In this document: positions 33,617 to 42,191 of the stretch, in pieces
Layout: each line of letters starts with the position of its first letter
Numbering within the stretch: position 1 is the stretch's first letter
NCBI RefSeq assembly: GCF_017301635.1
Contig: NZ_CP071091.1
Span: 9,788,501 to 9,852,500, forward strand
DNA: 64,000 bases
Reading direction: 5' to 3'
DNA from: Myxococcus landrumus
Lineage (GTDB): Bacteria > Myxococcota > Myxococcia > Myxococcales > Myxococcaceae
Notes under the pieces: model-generated
The model's input: only the letters and a program-made list of their open reading frames with translations
Databases searched by the model: none
What the model was told of the DNA's origin: nothing
Position numbers and translations under genes: made by a program

Positions 33617-34465
33617 CTACGAGCGCGGCAGTCGCTCAGGCGGGGAGTGTTGCCGCACGCGCAACATCAGGTTGTCGGTGCGGAGGGGCTCGCGGTCCGC
33701 CATCAACCGCTCCAGGTCATCATGGACGGTGAGGTAGCAGCCGCTCAGCGCGGCGCAAGTGCCGCTCGCCAGCTTGAGCAGGTTGCCGATGCTCTGTTGG
33801 GCGTCCACGGTCCTGCCGGCTTGTCTCTCCACGGTGAACCACTTCTGTGCCAGGCCCAGGGGACTGTCCTCGGGAGCGGGGTTGATGAGGTGGTCCGCGC
33901 CGAGCCCCGTGGAGTGCACCAGGCCCGGGTGGTAGGCGAAGAGGGAGACACCGTGGTGGCGCGTCTCGTAGGAGAGGTTCTCCGTCAGCTTGACGATGGA
34001 GGCCTTGCTGACGGAGTAGGCGGAGCAGGTGGGCCAGCGGAAGACGCCGGCGCTGCTGGCCAGGTTGATGATGATTCCGTTTCCCTGCGTCACCATGACC
34101 TGGAGGGCCACGTGAGTGCAGTACACCGTGCCCTTCAGGTTGACGTCCAAGGTGGACTCCCAATCCTTGAGGGGCGTCTCCCAGAAGGAGCCGGGTGGAT
34201 TGCAGATGCCCGCGTTGTTCACCAGCACGTCGATGGCACCATGGGTCTGGTGGATGTCGTCGAACGCGGCCCGGGTGGCGGAGGCATCGGAGATGTCGAA
34301 GACGCGTGTCTCCAGCCCCCCCAGCTCCTGGGACACCTCGCCGAGCGTCCGCTGATTGCGTCCGGTGATGATGACGTTGGCGCCCGCCTCCACGAAACTC
34401 CGGGTGAAGACACGGCCCAGCCCTCGGCCTCCGCCGGTAATCACGACTCGTCTACCTTGGAACGT
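33617..34465 (-). CDS. Short-chain dehydrogenase/reductase with probable ACG start
   Basis: An SDR of the classical family. The NAD(P) motif is TGGGRGLG, NNAG follows at about residue 95, and the catalytic triad is Ser in NLASSAG, Tyr in SAYSVSKAS (Y-x-x-x-K) with its Lys. The C-terminal part VHSTGLGADHLI is normal. The first standard codon in frame is a GTG at 34444, but it falls inside strand beta-1. Seven codons upstream, ACG-TTC-CAA-GGT-AGA-CGA-GTC would give the expected F-Q-G-R-R-V-V-I-T-G start with GAAGGA about 8 bp before. The next upstream codon set meets a stop. So the start is ACG, a point-mutated ATG, or a sequencing error. Length 282 from ACG, 275 from GTG. Confidence 0.83.
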   Translation of the reverse strand, partial: TFQGRRVVITGGGRGLGRVFTRSFVEAGANVIITGRNQRTLGEVSQELGGLETRVFDISDASATRAAFDDIHQTHGAIDVLVNNAGICNPPGSFWETPLKDWESTLDVNLKGTVYCTHVALQVMVTQGNGIIINLASSAGVFRWPTCSAYSVSKASIVKLTENLSYETRHHGVSLFAYHPGLVHSTGLGADHLINPAPEDSPLGLAQKWFTVERQAGRTVDAQQSIGNLLKLASGTCAALSGCYLTVHDDLERLMADREPLRTDNLMLRVRQHSPPERLPRS

Positions 34466-34754
34466 GAATCAGGTCCTTCGGCCGCGACGGGCGGGGCTCC
34501 GCCGGGCCTGGATTTCCGGGCTCGAACGGGACGACACATCCGCTTCGCCTCGGCAGGTGAAGTTTCCGCAGGACGCCATTTGCGCGAGCCCAGTGGATGT
34601 TTCAACCCGTCCCCAGGGGCAGTGATGTCCCGCGGACGGTTGTCTGGATGTGCCTGGAGCCCTTCCGGCCATGTCCGTCATGATGTCCAATGACAGCTCA
34701 GAATGGACGCGGTGATGAGACACCACCCCGCTGCCTGCCCATCGTCGCGAGCGG

Positions 34755-35276
34755 TCAGGAGGGATGGAGCTGGAGCATCTTGCTCGCCCGCTGCCACGTC
34801 AGCGCCTGAAGCGAGCAGAACCACGCGGCGGCGACCAGGACGTGGCGCAGGTGGTTCAGTCGGCTCCACTGCATCGCGCTCGCCACGGCTTCGGAAGAAT
34901 CGGGCGCCTGCATCAACCGCATCATCGTGGGGATGAAGTACGAGAAGGTGAGGAGCCGGTCGGCGAGCACCAGCGAAGTGGCCACGAGCCACCAGATGCG
35001 CAGCGGCCCCGTGGCGCGAAGCGCGAGGAAGACGCTCGCCAGGGTGAGCAACGTCAGGGGGCCCGTGCTGACGAAGGCCCAGAAGCGCAGGCCCACGTTG
35101 TCTCGCCGCGCCTCCTCCGAGAACCAGTGCATGCCCTGGGCGTCGAGCCACCTGGGGACCAGGATGCGATGCTCGTAGAGCCCGGCTCCGAACGAGAGAC
35201 CGAGGTTGAGCACCAGGAGCCACAGGATGATTTCCGCCGCCGACAGCTTCATGTTCATCATGCGGTCAGGATGCAT
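34755..35276 (-). CDS. DUF1772-like integral membrane protein
   Basis: A 173-residue membrane protein with four predicted transmembrane helices (about 12-32, 62-85, 90-112, 140-160), carrying GAGLYEHRILVPRW near the first helix; that pattern recalls the DUF1772 family. Start codons at 35276, 35261, 35258 and 35252 are all possible, and none has a clear ribosome binding site. Divergent from the MarR/AraC-like regulator, 62 bp away, which may regulate it. Function unknown. Confidence 0.75.
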   Translation of the reverse strand: MHPDRMMNMKLSAAEIILWLLVLNLGLSFGAGLYEHRILVPRWLDAQGMHWFSEEARRDNVGLRFWAFVSTGPLTLLTLASVFLALRATGPLRIWWLVATSLVLADRLLTFSYFIPTMMRLMQAPDSSEAVASAMQWSRLNHLRHVLVAAAWFCSLQALTWQRASKMLQLHPS

Positions 35277-35338
35277 CCCGGGTGTGTGGGCGTCTTTCGT
35301 GCCCTTGTGCTTTTTTTCTCGTTCCTGCGGTGTTCGTC

Positions 35339-36127
35339 ATGAGCTCCCGACAAGCCCTCCTCGAGCAGATAGGCGCCGACATCGCCCACTTCCAGGAGTC
35401 CTCCGCGGTCTTCGATGCAACCGTGGGCGAGGTGCTCGCGCTGGGGCGCGCGGAGATGGCGTGCCTGGCGCAGCTTCACTTCGGAGGCCCCTCGCCCCTG
35501 AGCGCGGTCCCACGGGGGACCGACGTGGAGCGGCTGGAGCTCGCCGGTTACGTTCGGCGGGAGGTCGTGGGGAGCGGCCGGCGGCTCGTGCTCACCGAGC
35601 ACGCGCGCGAGTGGATTGAGACGATCTGGGGGCCCCTGCGCGAAGAGGGGTTTCAGTTGATGGCGGCCCTGCCCGATGCGGACCTGAAGGTCCTCGCGGG
35701 AATCTTGGGCGCGGTGCGTGGGGTGCAAGACCGGCACGCTTCCCGGCTCGCCAGGCTCCTGCGGGCGCCGGGTGGAGCGGGGGCGGCTCGGCGGCGTGGC
35801 GGACTCTCCGCCGCCGCGCTCCATCGCGTGCGGCTCTTCATCGAGGCCCATCTGGCACGGCGCATCCGCGTGGAGGAACTGGCACGCCACTCGGGCTTGA
35901 GCGTCTTCTACTTCACCCGGGCCTTCCGTCAGTCCATGGCGATGACGCCTCATGCCTATGTGCAACAGCGGAGGGTGGAGCGCGCTCGTGAGCTGCTGAG
36001 CCGCACCTCGCGTTCACTGGGGGAGATCGCGCTCGAGGTCGGCTTCAGCTCGCAGAGTCACTTCACCACGGTCTTCCGGCGACTGACGGGACTGACGCCC
36101 GCCGTCATCCGGCGCGGAGGTGCGTGA
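35339..36127 (+). CDS. Transcriptional regulator combining a MarR-like and an AraC-type domain
   Basis: 262 residues. Residues about 10-150 look like a MarR-type winged helix (LALGRAEMACLAQLHFGGPSPLSAV, then RLELAGYVRREVVGSGRRLVLTEHAREW). Residues about 165-260 are an AraC/XylS double helix-turn-helix, with HLARRIRVEELARHSGLSVFYFTRAFRQ and EIALEVGFSSQSHFTTVFRRLTG. The combination in a single chain is unusual. It begins 62 bp from the divergent membrane-protein gene, the likely target. Confidence 0.87.
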   Translation: MSSRQALLEQIGADIAHFQESSAVFDATVGEVLALGRAEMACLAQLHFGGPSPLSAVPRGTDVERLELAGYVRREVVGSGRRLVLTEHAREWIETIWGPLREEGFQLMAALPDADLKVLAGILGAVRGVQDRHASRLARLLRAPGGAGAARRRGGLSAAALHRVRLFIEAHLARRIRVEELARHSGLSVFYFTRAFRQSMAMTPHAYVQQRRVERARELLSRTSRSLGEIALEVGFSSQSHFTTVFRRLTGLTPAVIRRGGA

Positions 36128-36254
36128 GGCGCGCTTCACCGGGCCGGTGTGGCGCGCACAAGAAAGGAAAGCCTGGAAGTCCATCCCGTGGCCACCGCCC
36201 GCAACGGGACCTCCCGCGTTCGGATACGTTCGGCCTTGATGGGAGGGTGGCTCG

Positions 36255-37607
36255 ATGAGATTCCTTCGACGGATGAGACTCACGCGGATGTCCGTGGTGG
36301 TGCTTGGCTTCTCGGGCTTCGGTTCGGCGCTGGCCGCGCCCGATGCGAGGCCGGTGCCCGAAGTGCTGGAGGTCGGGCAGCTCACCTCGGCCTTCGCGGA
36401 GTTCCAGCGAACCTGTGACGCCGAGGGGCGACGACTGTGGGGCCACTCGCTGTGCGCACCCCTCCTCGTCGTCCATCCCGACACGCGGGTCTTCGTCGCG
36501 AGCGCCTGGCCGGAGGGGAAGGGGACGGGACCTTGGGTGGGGATACTCCCCTCGGAGCTCACCATCGCCAACACCGCCCTGACGTGGGCGGGGACCACGT
36601 GGGTCCAGCTCCGAGGCCCCTTGCCCGAGGCCCCCGCACGTCGCCGGGGGCTGCTGGCGCATGAAGCCTTCCATCGGCTCCGCACCACCTTGGGCCACCA
36701 GGGACGGAACGTGGACAATGCCCATCTCGATGGCATCGAGGGACGCACGCTGCTGCAACTCGAGTGGCGCGCCCTGGCGGCCGCCCTGCGCGCGACGGTG
36801 CCCTCGGTCCGTGCTCGCGCCGTGGAGGATGCGCTGGCGTTCCGTCGCGAGCGCCGAGCGCGCTTCTCCGAGGCCGCGGTCGAGGAGGGAGTGCTCGAGG
36901 ACCACGAGGGCCTCGCCGAATACACGGGCGTGACGCTGGGCGCGGCGGATGCGCGGGGCCGACGCGCGCTGGCGCTGGAGAATCTCGACGATGCCGTCAA
37001 GCGGAACTCCTTCGTGCGCTCCTTCGCGTATGCCTCCGGGCCCGCCTACGGACTCCTGCTCGACGAGGCGGGGCCCCGCGCGCAGGGGTGGCGTGCTCGC
37101 GCGCTTGCCGGGGCCGACCTGGGGACGCTGCTCCAGGATGCGCTGCGGCTGAGCACCCCCGAGTCCTCACCCGAGCGGGAAGCTCGCCATGGCGGCGCGG
37201 CCCTTCGCGAGGCCGAAAGCGAGCGGGCTCGCATCGCGCAGGCGCGTGCCGATGCGCTGCGCAAGAAGCTGGTGGAGGGCCCCGTGCTGCGCCTGCCCCT
37301 GAAGCGCATGCGCATCCAGTTCAACCCCGGAGACCTCGTGCCGCTCGGCGAGCACGGCACCGTGTACCCCGGCGCGCGCATCGTCGATCACTGGGGCTCG
37401 CTCACGGCGACGTCGGAGGTGCTCATCTCCCCGGACTGGAAGATGGCCACGGTGAATGCACCTTCCTCGGGTCCCCGTGACGCACGTTGGGAAGGTGAGG
37501 GCTGGGTGCTGGAGATGGCTCCCGGCTGGCGCGCCAACGCGGGGGCGCGAGCGGGAGACCAGGTTCTCCAGGCCCCCGAGGCGCTCGCCCCAGCGCCTCG
37601 ACCCTAG
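36255..37607 (+). CDS. Secreted HExxH metallopeptidase candidate
   Basis: 450 residues with an N-terminal signal (MRLTRMSVVVLGFSGFGSALA, cleavage near residue 28). H136-E-A-F-H140 is an HExxH zinc motif, with a possible third ligand E218 in DHEGLAEYTG about 78 residues later, the spacing of gluzincin-type enzymes. The C-terminal 150 residues contain a beta-rich region (LPLKRMRIQFNPGDLVPLGEHGTVYPG). The likely location is periplasmic or outer-membrane; the substrate is unknown. The convergent downstream gene is separated by a hairpin. Confidence 0.78.
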   Translation: MRFLRRMRLTRMSVVVLGFSGFGSALAAPDARPVPEVLEVGQLTSAFAEFQRTCDAEGRRLWGHSLCAPLLVVHPDTRVFVASAWPEGKGTGPWVGILPSELTIANTALTWAGTTWVQLRGPLPEAPARRRGLLAHEAFHRLRTTLGHQGRNVDNAHLDGIEGRTLLQLEWRALAAALRATVPSVRARAVEDALAFRRERRARFSEAAVEEGVLEDHEGLAEYTGVTLGAADARGRRALALENLDDAVKRNSFVRSFAYASGPAYGLLLDEAGPRAQGWRARALAGADLGTLLQDALRLSTPESSPEREARHGGAALREAESERARIAQARADALRKKLVEGPVLRLPLKRMRIQFNPGDLVPLGEHGTVYPGARIVDHWGSLTATSEVLISPDWKMATVNAPSSGPRDARWEGEGWVLEMAPGWRANAGARAGDQVLQAPEALAPAPRP

Positions 37608-37623
37608 TCACATCGCGTGGGGC

Positions 37624-37672
37624 GGGGGCCCTCGTTCGGCCAGCACCGGAGCACCGAACGAGGCCGGGCCCC
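37624..37672. terminator. Inverted repeat between convergent genes
   Basis: CCTCGTTCGG (37630-37639) pairs with CCGAACGAGG (37654-37663), and outer G/C runs extend it with a bulge. It lies between the metallopeptidase candidate and the fibronectin-domain lipoprotein gene. Probable terminator. Confidence 0.5.
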
Positions 37673-37749
37673 GGCCCGGATGACAAGACGACGGAGACTT
37701 GTCCAAGGGTTGGCGGCGAAGCGCCCGACGACACGCGCCGCGTCTTGGC

Positions 37750-39318
37750 TCACAGTCGAGGCACCCGCTTGAGTGCCTTCGTGTTTCCCTCTCCGAGCGA
37801 GAAGAACGCGCCGCTGTCCGGAGCAAAGGTGAGTGCCTCCGAGTAGCCGGGGTTCGTCACCCCACACCGGCTGCCTAGCAGTGCCGCTGACACGCTCTGC
37901 CCGGGCTGGCGCTTCCACAGGAAGGTGTGGGTGTACGTCTTGAGGAGAATCTCGCCACCGCCCGGGGAGATGGCGCCGCCCGTGACGACGCGGTCCTCCT
38001 CGGCCGGGGACTCCGGCAGGAAGTCGAGCTCCGCCACCAGCTCCAGCAGCCGACTTACGCCCGGTGGGTTCAGCGGCGCGGTGTAGCGATACACTTGAGA
38101 GTGGCCGCTGGGGACCTTGGTCACGATGTAGATGTCGCCCTGGGTGTCCACGAACAGGGCCTCGGCGTTGGGTGACACGCCGCCGGGATAGCTGAACGGG
38201 AAGCGCTCCACGCCGCTGACTGGAACCGTCGAGGGCGTCTGGGTCGCGCTGACAGCCGGCTCGGGGAAGCGGACAAGCTCCTTCACGGCGGGATTGCCAT
38301 TGTTGTCGCCGATGCGCCCCACATAGACGTAGTCCGTCCCACTCACCGGCCCGGGCCCCATGGCCATGTCCTCCCAATCGAGGTTCGGGTTGTTGGAGAG
38401 CACGTAGGTCCCCAGGTAGTGGCCGTCCACGGCGCTGAGCGCGTAGACATGCTCCACGCAGTTTCCACCGCTGGCGCCACACCGGTCGTTGTGCGTCCAG
38501 ACGACGTTCGCGTGCTGTCGGCTGGCCGCCAATCCTGATGCATCCGTGAGGACCGTCACGTTGTGCGGCGTCAGGTTGACCGGCGCGCCGAAGGTCGGGC
38601 ACTGCGGCGTGCTCGCCACTGGCGTCGCGGTGATGGCGGCCGAATAGGCCGAGGTGTTTCCAGACAAGTCCTCGGCCTTCACCAGCAGCTCATAGGTCGT
38701 GCCGTTGACCAACCCCGTGAGCGTCACCAGTGGCTGGGTGAGGTTGTAGCGATAGCCATGGGTGGACGCCCCGGTGGCGCGGTACTTCACCGTGTACCGT
38801 CGGAGGTCAGGCTCGGGGTTCGGACTCCACGACAGCAGGAGCACGCCATCCCCCGGCGTCACCGCCAACTGCGAGGGCACCGCCGGAGGCGTCACATCCG
38901 CACCCGTGGGGGTCGGAGTGGCTTCCACGGGCGTGCAATACGCAGAGGCATTGCCTGACGTGTCCTGTGTCTTCAGCTCGAAGGCATACGTCACGCCGTT
39001 CGACAGGCCCGCGAGCGTCACGGGTGGCTGACCCACGCCCCATTTGTATGAGTAGGTGCTCTGGCCCACCACGCGATAGCGGATGGCGTGGTCCTTGAGG
39101 TCCGTCGCCGGACTCGGGTCCCACGTCACGATGACGCCCCCGTTCGCGGCGGTGATGCTCAAGCCCGTGGGAATCGGCGGAGGCTCGGTATCGGCGAGTG
39201 CCTGTGACGCCTGTGCGGGCACTGTCTCCTCGGAGGGCGACGGTGCTCCACATCCGAGAAAGAGACACAGGGAAGGACCACACACCCAGGTGATGAGCGA
39301 TGACCAACGACGTGCCAC
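37750..39318 (-). CDS. Lipoprotein with two fibronectin type III domains and a propeller-like C-terminus
   Basis: 522 residues. The signal ends at LFLGCGAP (lipobox LFLGC). Residues about 45-135 and 140-235 are two FnIII repeats (PPIPTGLSITAANGGVIVTW and LAVTPGDGVLLLSWSP, each ending AYxxxVxATP). Residues about 245-522 look like a YncE/esterase-like propeller (VWTHND, YVLSNNPNLDWEDMA, YVGRIGDNN, VYRYTAPL). Cell-surface adhesion or an extracellular esterase-like role is possible; no catalytic triad was placed. Confidence 0.8.
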   Translation of the reverse strand: MARRWSSLITWVCGPSLCLFLGCGAPSPSEETVPAQASQALADTEPPPIPTGLSITAANGGVIVTWDPSPATDLKDHAIRYRVVGQSTYSYKWGVGQPPVTLAGLSNGVTYAFELKTQDTSGNASAYCTPVEATPTPTGADVTPPAVPSQLAVTPGDGVLLLSWSPNPEPDLRRYTVKYRATGASTHGYRYNLTQPLVTLTGLVNGTTYELLVKAEDLSGNTSAYSAAITATPVASTPQCPTFGAPVNLTPHNVTVLTDASGLAASRQHANVVWTHNDRCGASGGNCVEHVYALSAVDGHYLGTYVLSNNPNLDWEDMAMGPGPVSGTDYVYVGRIGDNNGNPAVKELVRFPEPAVSATQTPSTVPVSGVERFPFSYPGGVSPNAEALFVDTQGDIYIVTKVPSGHSQVYRYTAPLNPPGVSRLLELVAELDFLPESPAEEDRVVTGGAISPGGGEILLKTYTHTFLWKRQPGQSVSAALLGSRCGVTNPGYSEALTFAPDSGAFFSLGEGNTKALKRVPRL

Positions 39319-39442
39319 GACTGCCTCCAGGCTGAGCCGACGGGTTGGGTGCCGCGCAGGCTAGACGTCACCCGGGCCCTCAACAATGTCCTCGCCTCGC
39401 GGCCCTGGCTTGCCGGCCGTTCGTGAAGACCCCATTCACCTG

Positions 39443-39468
39443 GACCTGGAGCGTGGTTGCTCCAGGTC
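39443..39468 (-). terminator. Perfect 10-bp hairpin after the ferritin-like gene
   Basis: GACCTGGAGC, loop GTGGTT, GCTCCAGGTC. It lies about 38 bp past the stop of the ferritin-like lipoprotein gene in its direction of transcription. Confidence 0.5.
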
Positions 39469-39505
39469 CTCGGTGAGGTCCTTCCAGTCCGGGCGCGCCC
39501 CGCTG

Positions 39506-40492
39506 TCAGGCGAGCAGTTGCGCCATTCCATGGACCAGGCGGAGTGCCTCCGCTTGCGAGGGGACACCGGCGTCACGCACGAGAACGGGAGGCGGTGCGT
39601 GGCGCTCGACCTCGTTTCGCAGGTCGTGCAGTGTCTCCCGTCGGGCCTCTCGCAGCCGCTCTCTCGTGGTGGGCGGCATCCGCTCGGACGCCCAGGCATC
39701 CACGGCCCAGGCGAGCTCGGCATGCCGCAGCTCGTCCTTCGCGATGGCGGTCATCGCATGGCGGACTTCGGCGTCATGCGCGCTGCGTGCCTGCCAGCCC
39801 GCGACCAGCGCGCCATACGCCTCTCGAACACAGCCCTCGGTCGCGTTCTCCAGGCACATGGCGTCCAGGCCTCGTGAGTGGAAGGGCGCGATGTCGACCT
39901 CTGGCATCGTCGCGCCGTGTCGGTGCGCGAGTTCTCGCATGGCGCGGGTGTGCCGCACCTCATCCGCCGCGGACCGACGCGCCGCCTGAATCAGTCGTTC
40001 AGGCGCGCCATGTTCTCGGAGCTCGTCCGCGAGTCGCAGGAACGCGGGAACGGAGGCGGCCTCGAGCCATGCCGCGTGCGCGAACAGCATCCCCAACTCG
40101 CAGGTCCCGTGCGGAGGGTCCACCTCCTGGAGTCCCTCCGGGCGCCGGCCATCGTTCGAGCACCCGCGGTAGTGGCACACCAGGTCCACCTTCGTGGTGT
40201 CGGGGATGGGATGCACGTCGCAGACGGTGACGGGGACTCCTCGCGGATGCGTGGGACACTGGCTGCATCGTTCCCGGGGCTCGGTGGATGCGAGCTCGAT
40301 GGCCCGGACCGTCATCTGCTCGGGTCCCATCGAGCATTCGTCGCTAGGACCACAGGCACTCAGGGAGAGCACGGGCGCCGCGAGCCACAGGCCATGAAAC
40401 GTGCGTCGCAGTCGGAGATTCTTGGGCGGGAGCAGGGGATTCCTCGAGGTGAATCCAACCCCCGGCCTGGTTGGGAATGCGGTGGCAAACAT
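39506..40492 (-). CDS. Lipoprotein with ferritin-like domain
   Basis: About 328 residues from an ATG at 40492. The start is not certain, since a shorter reading before LRLRRTFHGLWLAA would keep the signal peptide, which ends LSLSACG. A Cys-rich stretch (CSQCPTHP, CDVHPI, CHYRGC) is followed by a four-helix ferritin-like domain from about residue 140: AAWLEAASVPAFLRLADEL, ADEVRHTRAMREL, AYGALVAGWQARSA and AKDELRHAELAWAV. The E-x-x-H pairs fit a di-iron site. Myxobacteria have several such lipoproteins. Its start is 5 bp from the earliest possible start of the divergent macro-domain gene. Confidence 0.8.
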   Translation of the reverse strand: MFATAFPTRPGVGFTSRNPLLPPKNLRLRRTFHGLWLAAPVLSLSACGPSDECSMGPEQMTVRAIELASTEPRERCSQCPTHPRGVPVTVCDVHPIPDTTKVDLVCHYRGCSNDGRRPEGLQEVDPPHGTCELGMLFAHAAWLEAASVPAFLRLADELREHGAPERLIQAARRSAADEVRHTRAMRELAHRHGATMPEVDIAPFHSRGLDAMCLENATEGCVREAYGALVAGWQARSAHDAEVRHAMTAIAKDELRHAELAWAVDAWASERMPPTTRERLREARRETLHDLRNEVERHAPPPVLVRDAGVPSQAEALRLVHGMAQLLA

Positions 40493-40569
40493 AGCGGATG
40501 GGCTGGTTGGACTTCTACGGGGGGATGCCCAATGCTCGAGTCGTCCCCTTGCGCCATCGAGGTCTACAC

Positions 40570-41217
40570 GTGAGTGCCAGCCTTTCGGTGGTGGAGGTCG
40601 CACAGGGAAACCTGGCGGAGGGGGACGCGCGAGTGCTCGTCAATGCCTCCAACACGAACGTGCAGCTCGGTTCGGGTGTCTCCGGGGCCATCCGCCGCGC
40701 CTGTGGGCCCGGCTTCCAGGAGCGCATCGTCACCGCGATGAGGGAGCGCTTCGGTGGGCCCATGGCCCCTGGAGAGGTGCTCGTCACCGACGCGGGGACG
40801 CACCCCACGGCGAAGTGGGTGGCGCACGTCGCGGTGATGGACTACCGCGAGGGAATGCACGGAGGCTCATTCCCGGACCTCGCGAGGGTTCAATCGTCCT
40901 GCGCGAAGCTGTGGGAGGCCCTGGAGCTCATCGAGGACACGAACCTGTCGGTGGCCATGGTGGCGCTGGGAACGGGGACGGGTGGGCTCGGGCTGAGGGA
41001 CTCGGTGGAGGTCGCCTGTGTCACGCTCACCGAGCACCTGCGGGCTCGAGCGCACACCCGCCTCGACCGCGTCGTGTTCTACGGCTACTCCCTGCCCGAG
41101 TACGCGGCGACGGTGGAGGTCGTCTCCCGCTTCTTCGCGCTGCCCGAGGGCTCGGTCCCCCAAGAGGTGCTGGAGTTCGTGGCGCGCGGCCGGGAGCAGG
41201 AGCGTCACGGGAAGTAA
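40570..41217 (+). CDS. Macro-domain protein
   Basis: 215 residues from a GTG at 40570 (GAGG 7 bp upstream); the frame is open from an ATG at 40498 and 40525. Macro-domain landmarks: VVEVAQGNLAEGDARVLVNASNTNVQLGSGVSGAIRRACG (beta-1 to the ADP-ribose-binding loop), VLVTDAGTHP and ALGTGTGGL. Such domains bind or hydrolyse ADP-ribose derivatives, including 2'- and 3'-phosphate forms. No ADP-ribosyltransferase gene lies next to it. Divergent from the ferritin-like lipoprotein gene. Confidence 0.88.
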   Translation: MSASLSVVEVAQGNLAEGDARVLVNASNTNVQLGSGVSGAIRRACGPGFQERIVTAMRERFGGPMAPGEVLVTDAGTHPTAKWVAHVAVMDYREGMHGGSFPDLARVQSSCAKLWEALELIEDTNLSVAMVALGTGTGGLGLRDSVEVACVTLTEHLRARAHTRLDRVVFYGYSLPEYAATVEVVSRFFALPEGSVPQEVLEFVARGREQERHGK

Positions 41218-41396
41218 CCGGACGGGCGGAAACCCCGTCACCGCGTGCGAGGCGGACGCATGTTCGTCTGCCGTGAACGCAGCCCGCATGGAGGCCATCA
41301 CTCTGGACCGATGTCTTCCCCCGAGGGAGGCACGTCCGGCACACGCCTTGCTGAATGACGGCTCCGATTCCTCCTCTTCCTCAAGACGGGTGCCCC

Positions 41397-41634
41397 ATGT
41401 TCGAGGACCTCCACGTCGAGATTCGCCGGCCAGGCCAGACTCCGGTGTACGGGCAGGTCCTCCGCGACTTGAGGGGCGGGGCACTGGTGGCCGGTGCTGG
41501 ACCGCTTTCCACCGCAGATGCAACGACAGGTGCCCAAGCCGCCCGACATCGCGAGGCAGGTGAAGGGCTTCGCGCCCAAGGACCTCCTGGAGATTGGCCG
41601 CCACCTCACCGCGGTGAACTGGTCTCGCAGGTAG
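41397..41634 (+). pseudogene. Small gene with an apparent frameshift in a G-rich run
   Basis: From the ATG at 41397 the protein reads MFEDLHVEIRRPGQTPVYGQ and continues for about 26 residues, then loses character. In another frame from about 41473 it resumes as GAGHWWPVLDRFPPQMQRQ and runs to TAG at 41632. One indel in GAGGGGCGGGG (41471-41481) would join both into a protein of about 78 residues. No family recognised. It could be a pseudogene, or a sequencing error in the G-run. Confidence 0.35.
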
Positions 41635-41641
41635 CGCGCCG

Positions 41642-42076
41642 CTACGGCTTGACGAGGTGCAGGAGCGGGAAGGGCTTTCCCGAGCCATCGAGTTCGGAGC
41701 GCCCCTGCTGGACGAAGCCCATTCGCAGGTAGAAGCCCACCGCCCGCGGATTCTGCTCATTGACGTCGACGGCGCGAGCCCCCTGGGCCACGGCGTGTTC
41801 GAGCAGCGCACGGCCCACGCCCCGGCCGGTCTGCGCCGGGTCGACGAAGAGCATCTCCACCTTCTCGCCGACGGTTCCGATGAAGCCGGTGATGCGGCCC
41901 GCGCTGTCCCTCAGACAGGTGAGTCGCACCGCATCGAGGTACGTGTCCCGCACCTGGGGCTTGAAGAACTGGATGTCTTCTTCCGTGAGGAAGTGATGGG
42001 TGGCGCGGACGGCGGCCTCCCAGATTTCCACCAGGCGTTGGCGGTCGGCGGAGGACAGGGGGGAGAGATGTTCCAT
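41642..42076 (-). CDS. GNAT-family N-acetyltransferase
   Basis: 144 residues covering one GNAT domain. The acetyl-CoA-binding motif A is MLFVDPAQTGRGVGRALLEHAV (Q-x-x-G-x-G/A), followed by ARAVDVNEQNPRAVGFYLRMGF. The pattern with DVNEQNPRA resembles YjaB-type acetyltransferases. Small-molecule or protein acetylation; substrate unknown. It sits between the disrupted small gene and the propeller-like gene, on the opposite strand to both. Confidence 0.9.
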   Translation of the reverse strand: MEHLSPLSSADRQRLVEIWEAAVRATHHFLTEEDIQFFKPQVRDTYLDAVRLTCLRDSAGRITGFIGTVGEKVEMLFVDPAQTGRGVGRALLEHAVAQGARAVDVNEQNPRAVGFYLRMGFVQQGRSELDGSGKPFPLLHLVKP

Positions 42077-42191
42077 GGGCGACTCGCTGCACTACCAGCA
42101 AGGGGGCACAGGTTCCAGCCGTCGCTCGGGCGAGTGACGGGGCATCGGCGTCGTGACAACTCGCTCCTTTCATGTTTCAGGTGAGTGCGAC

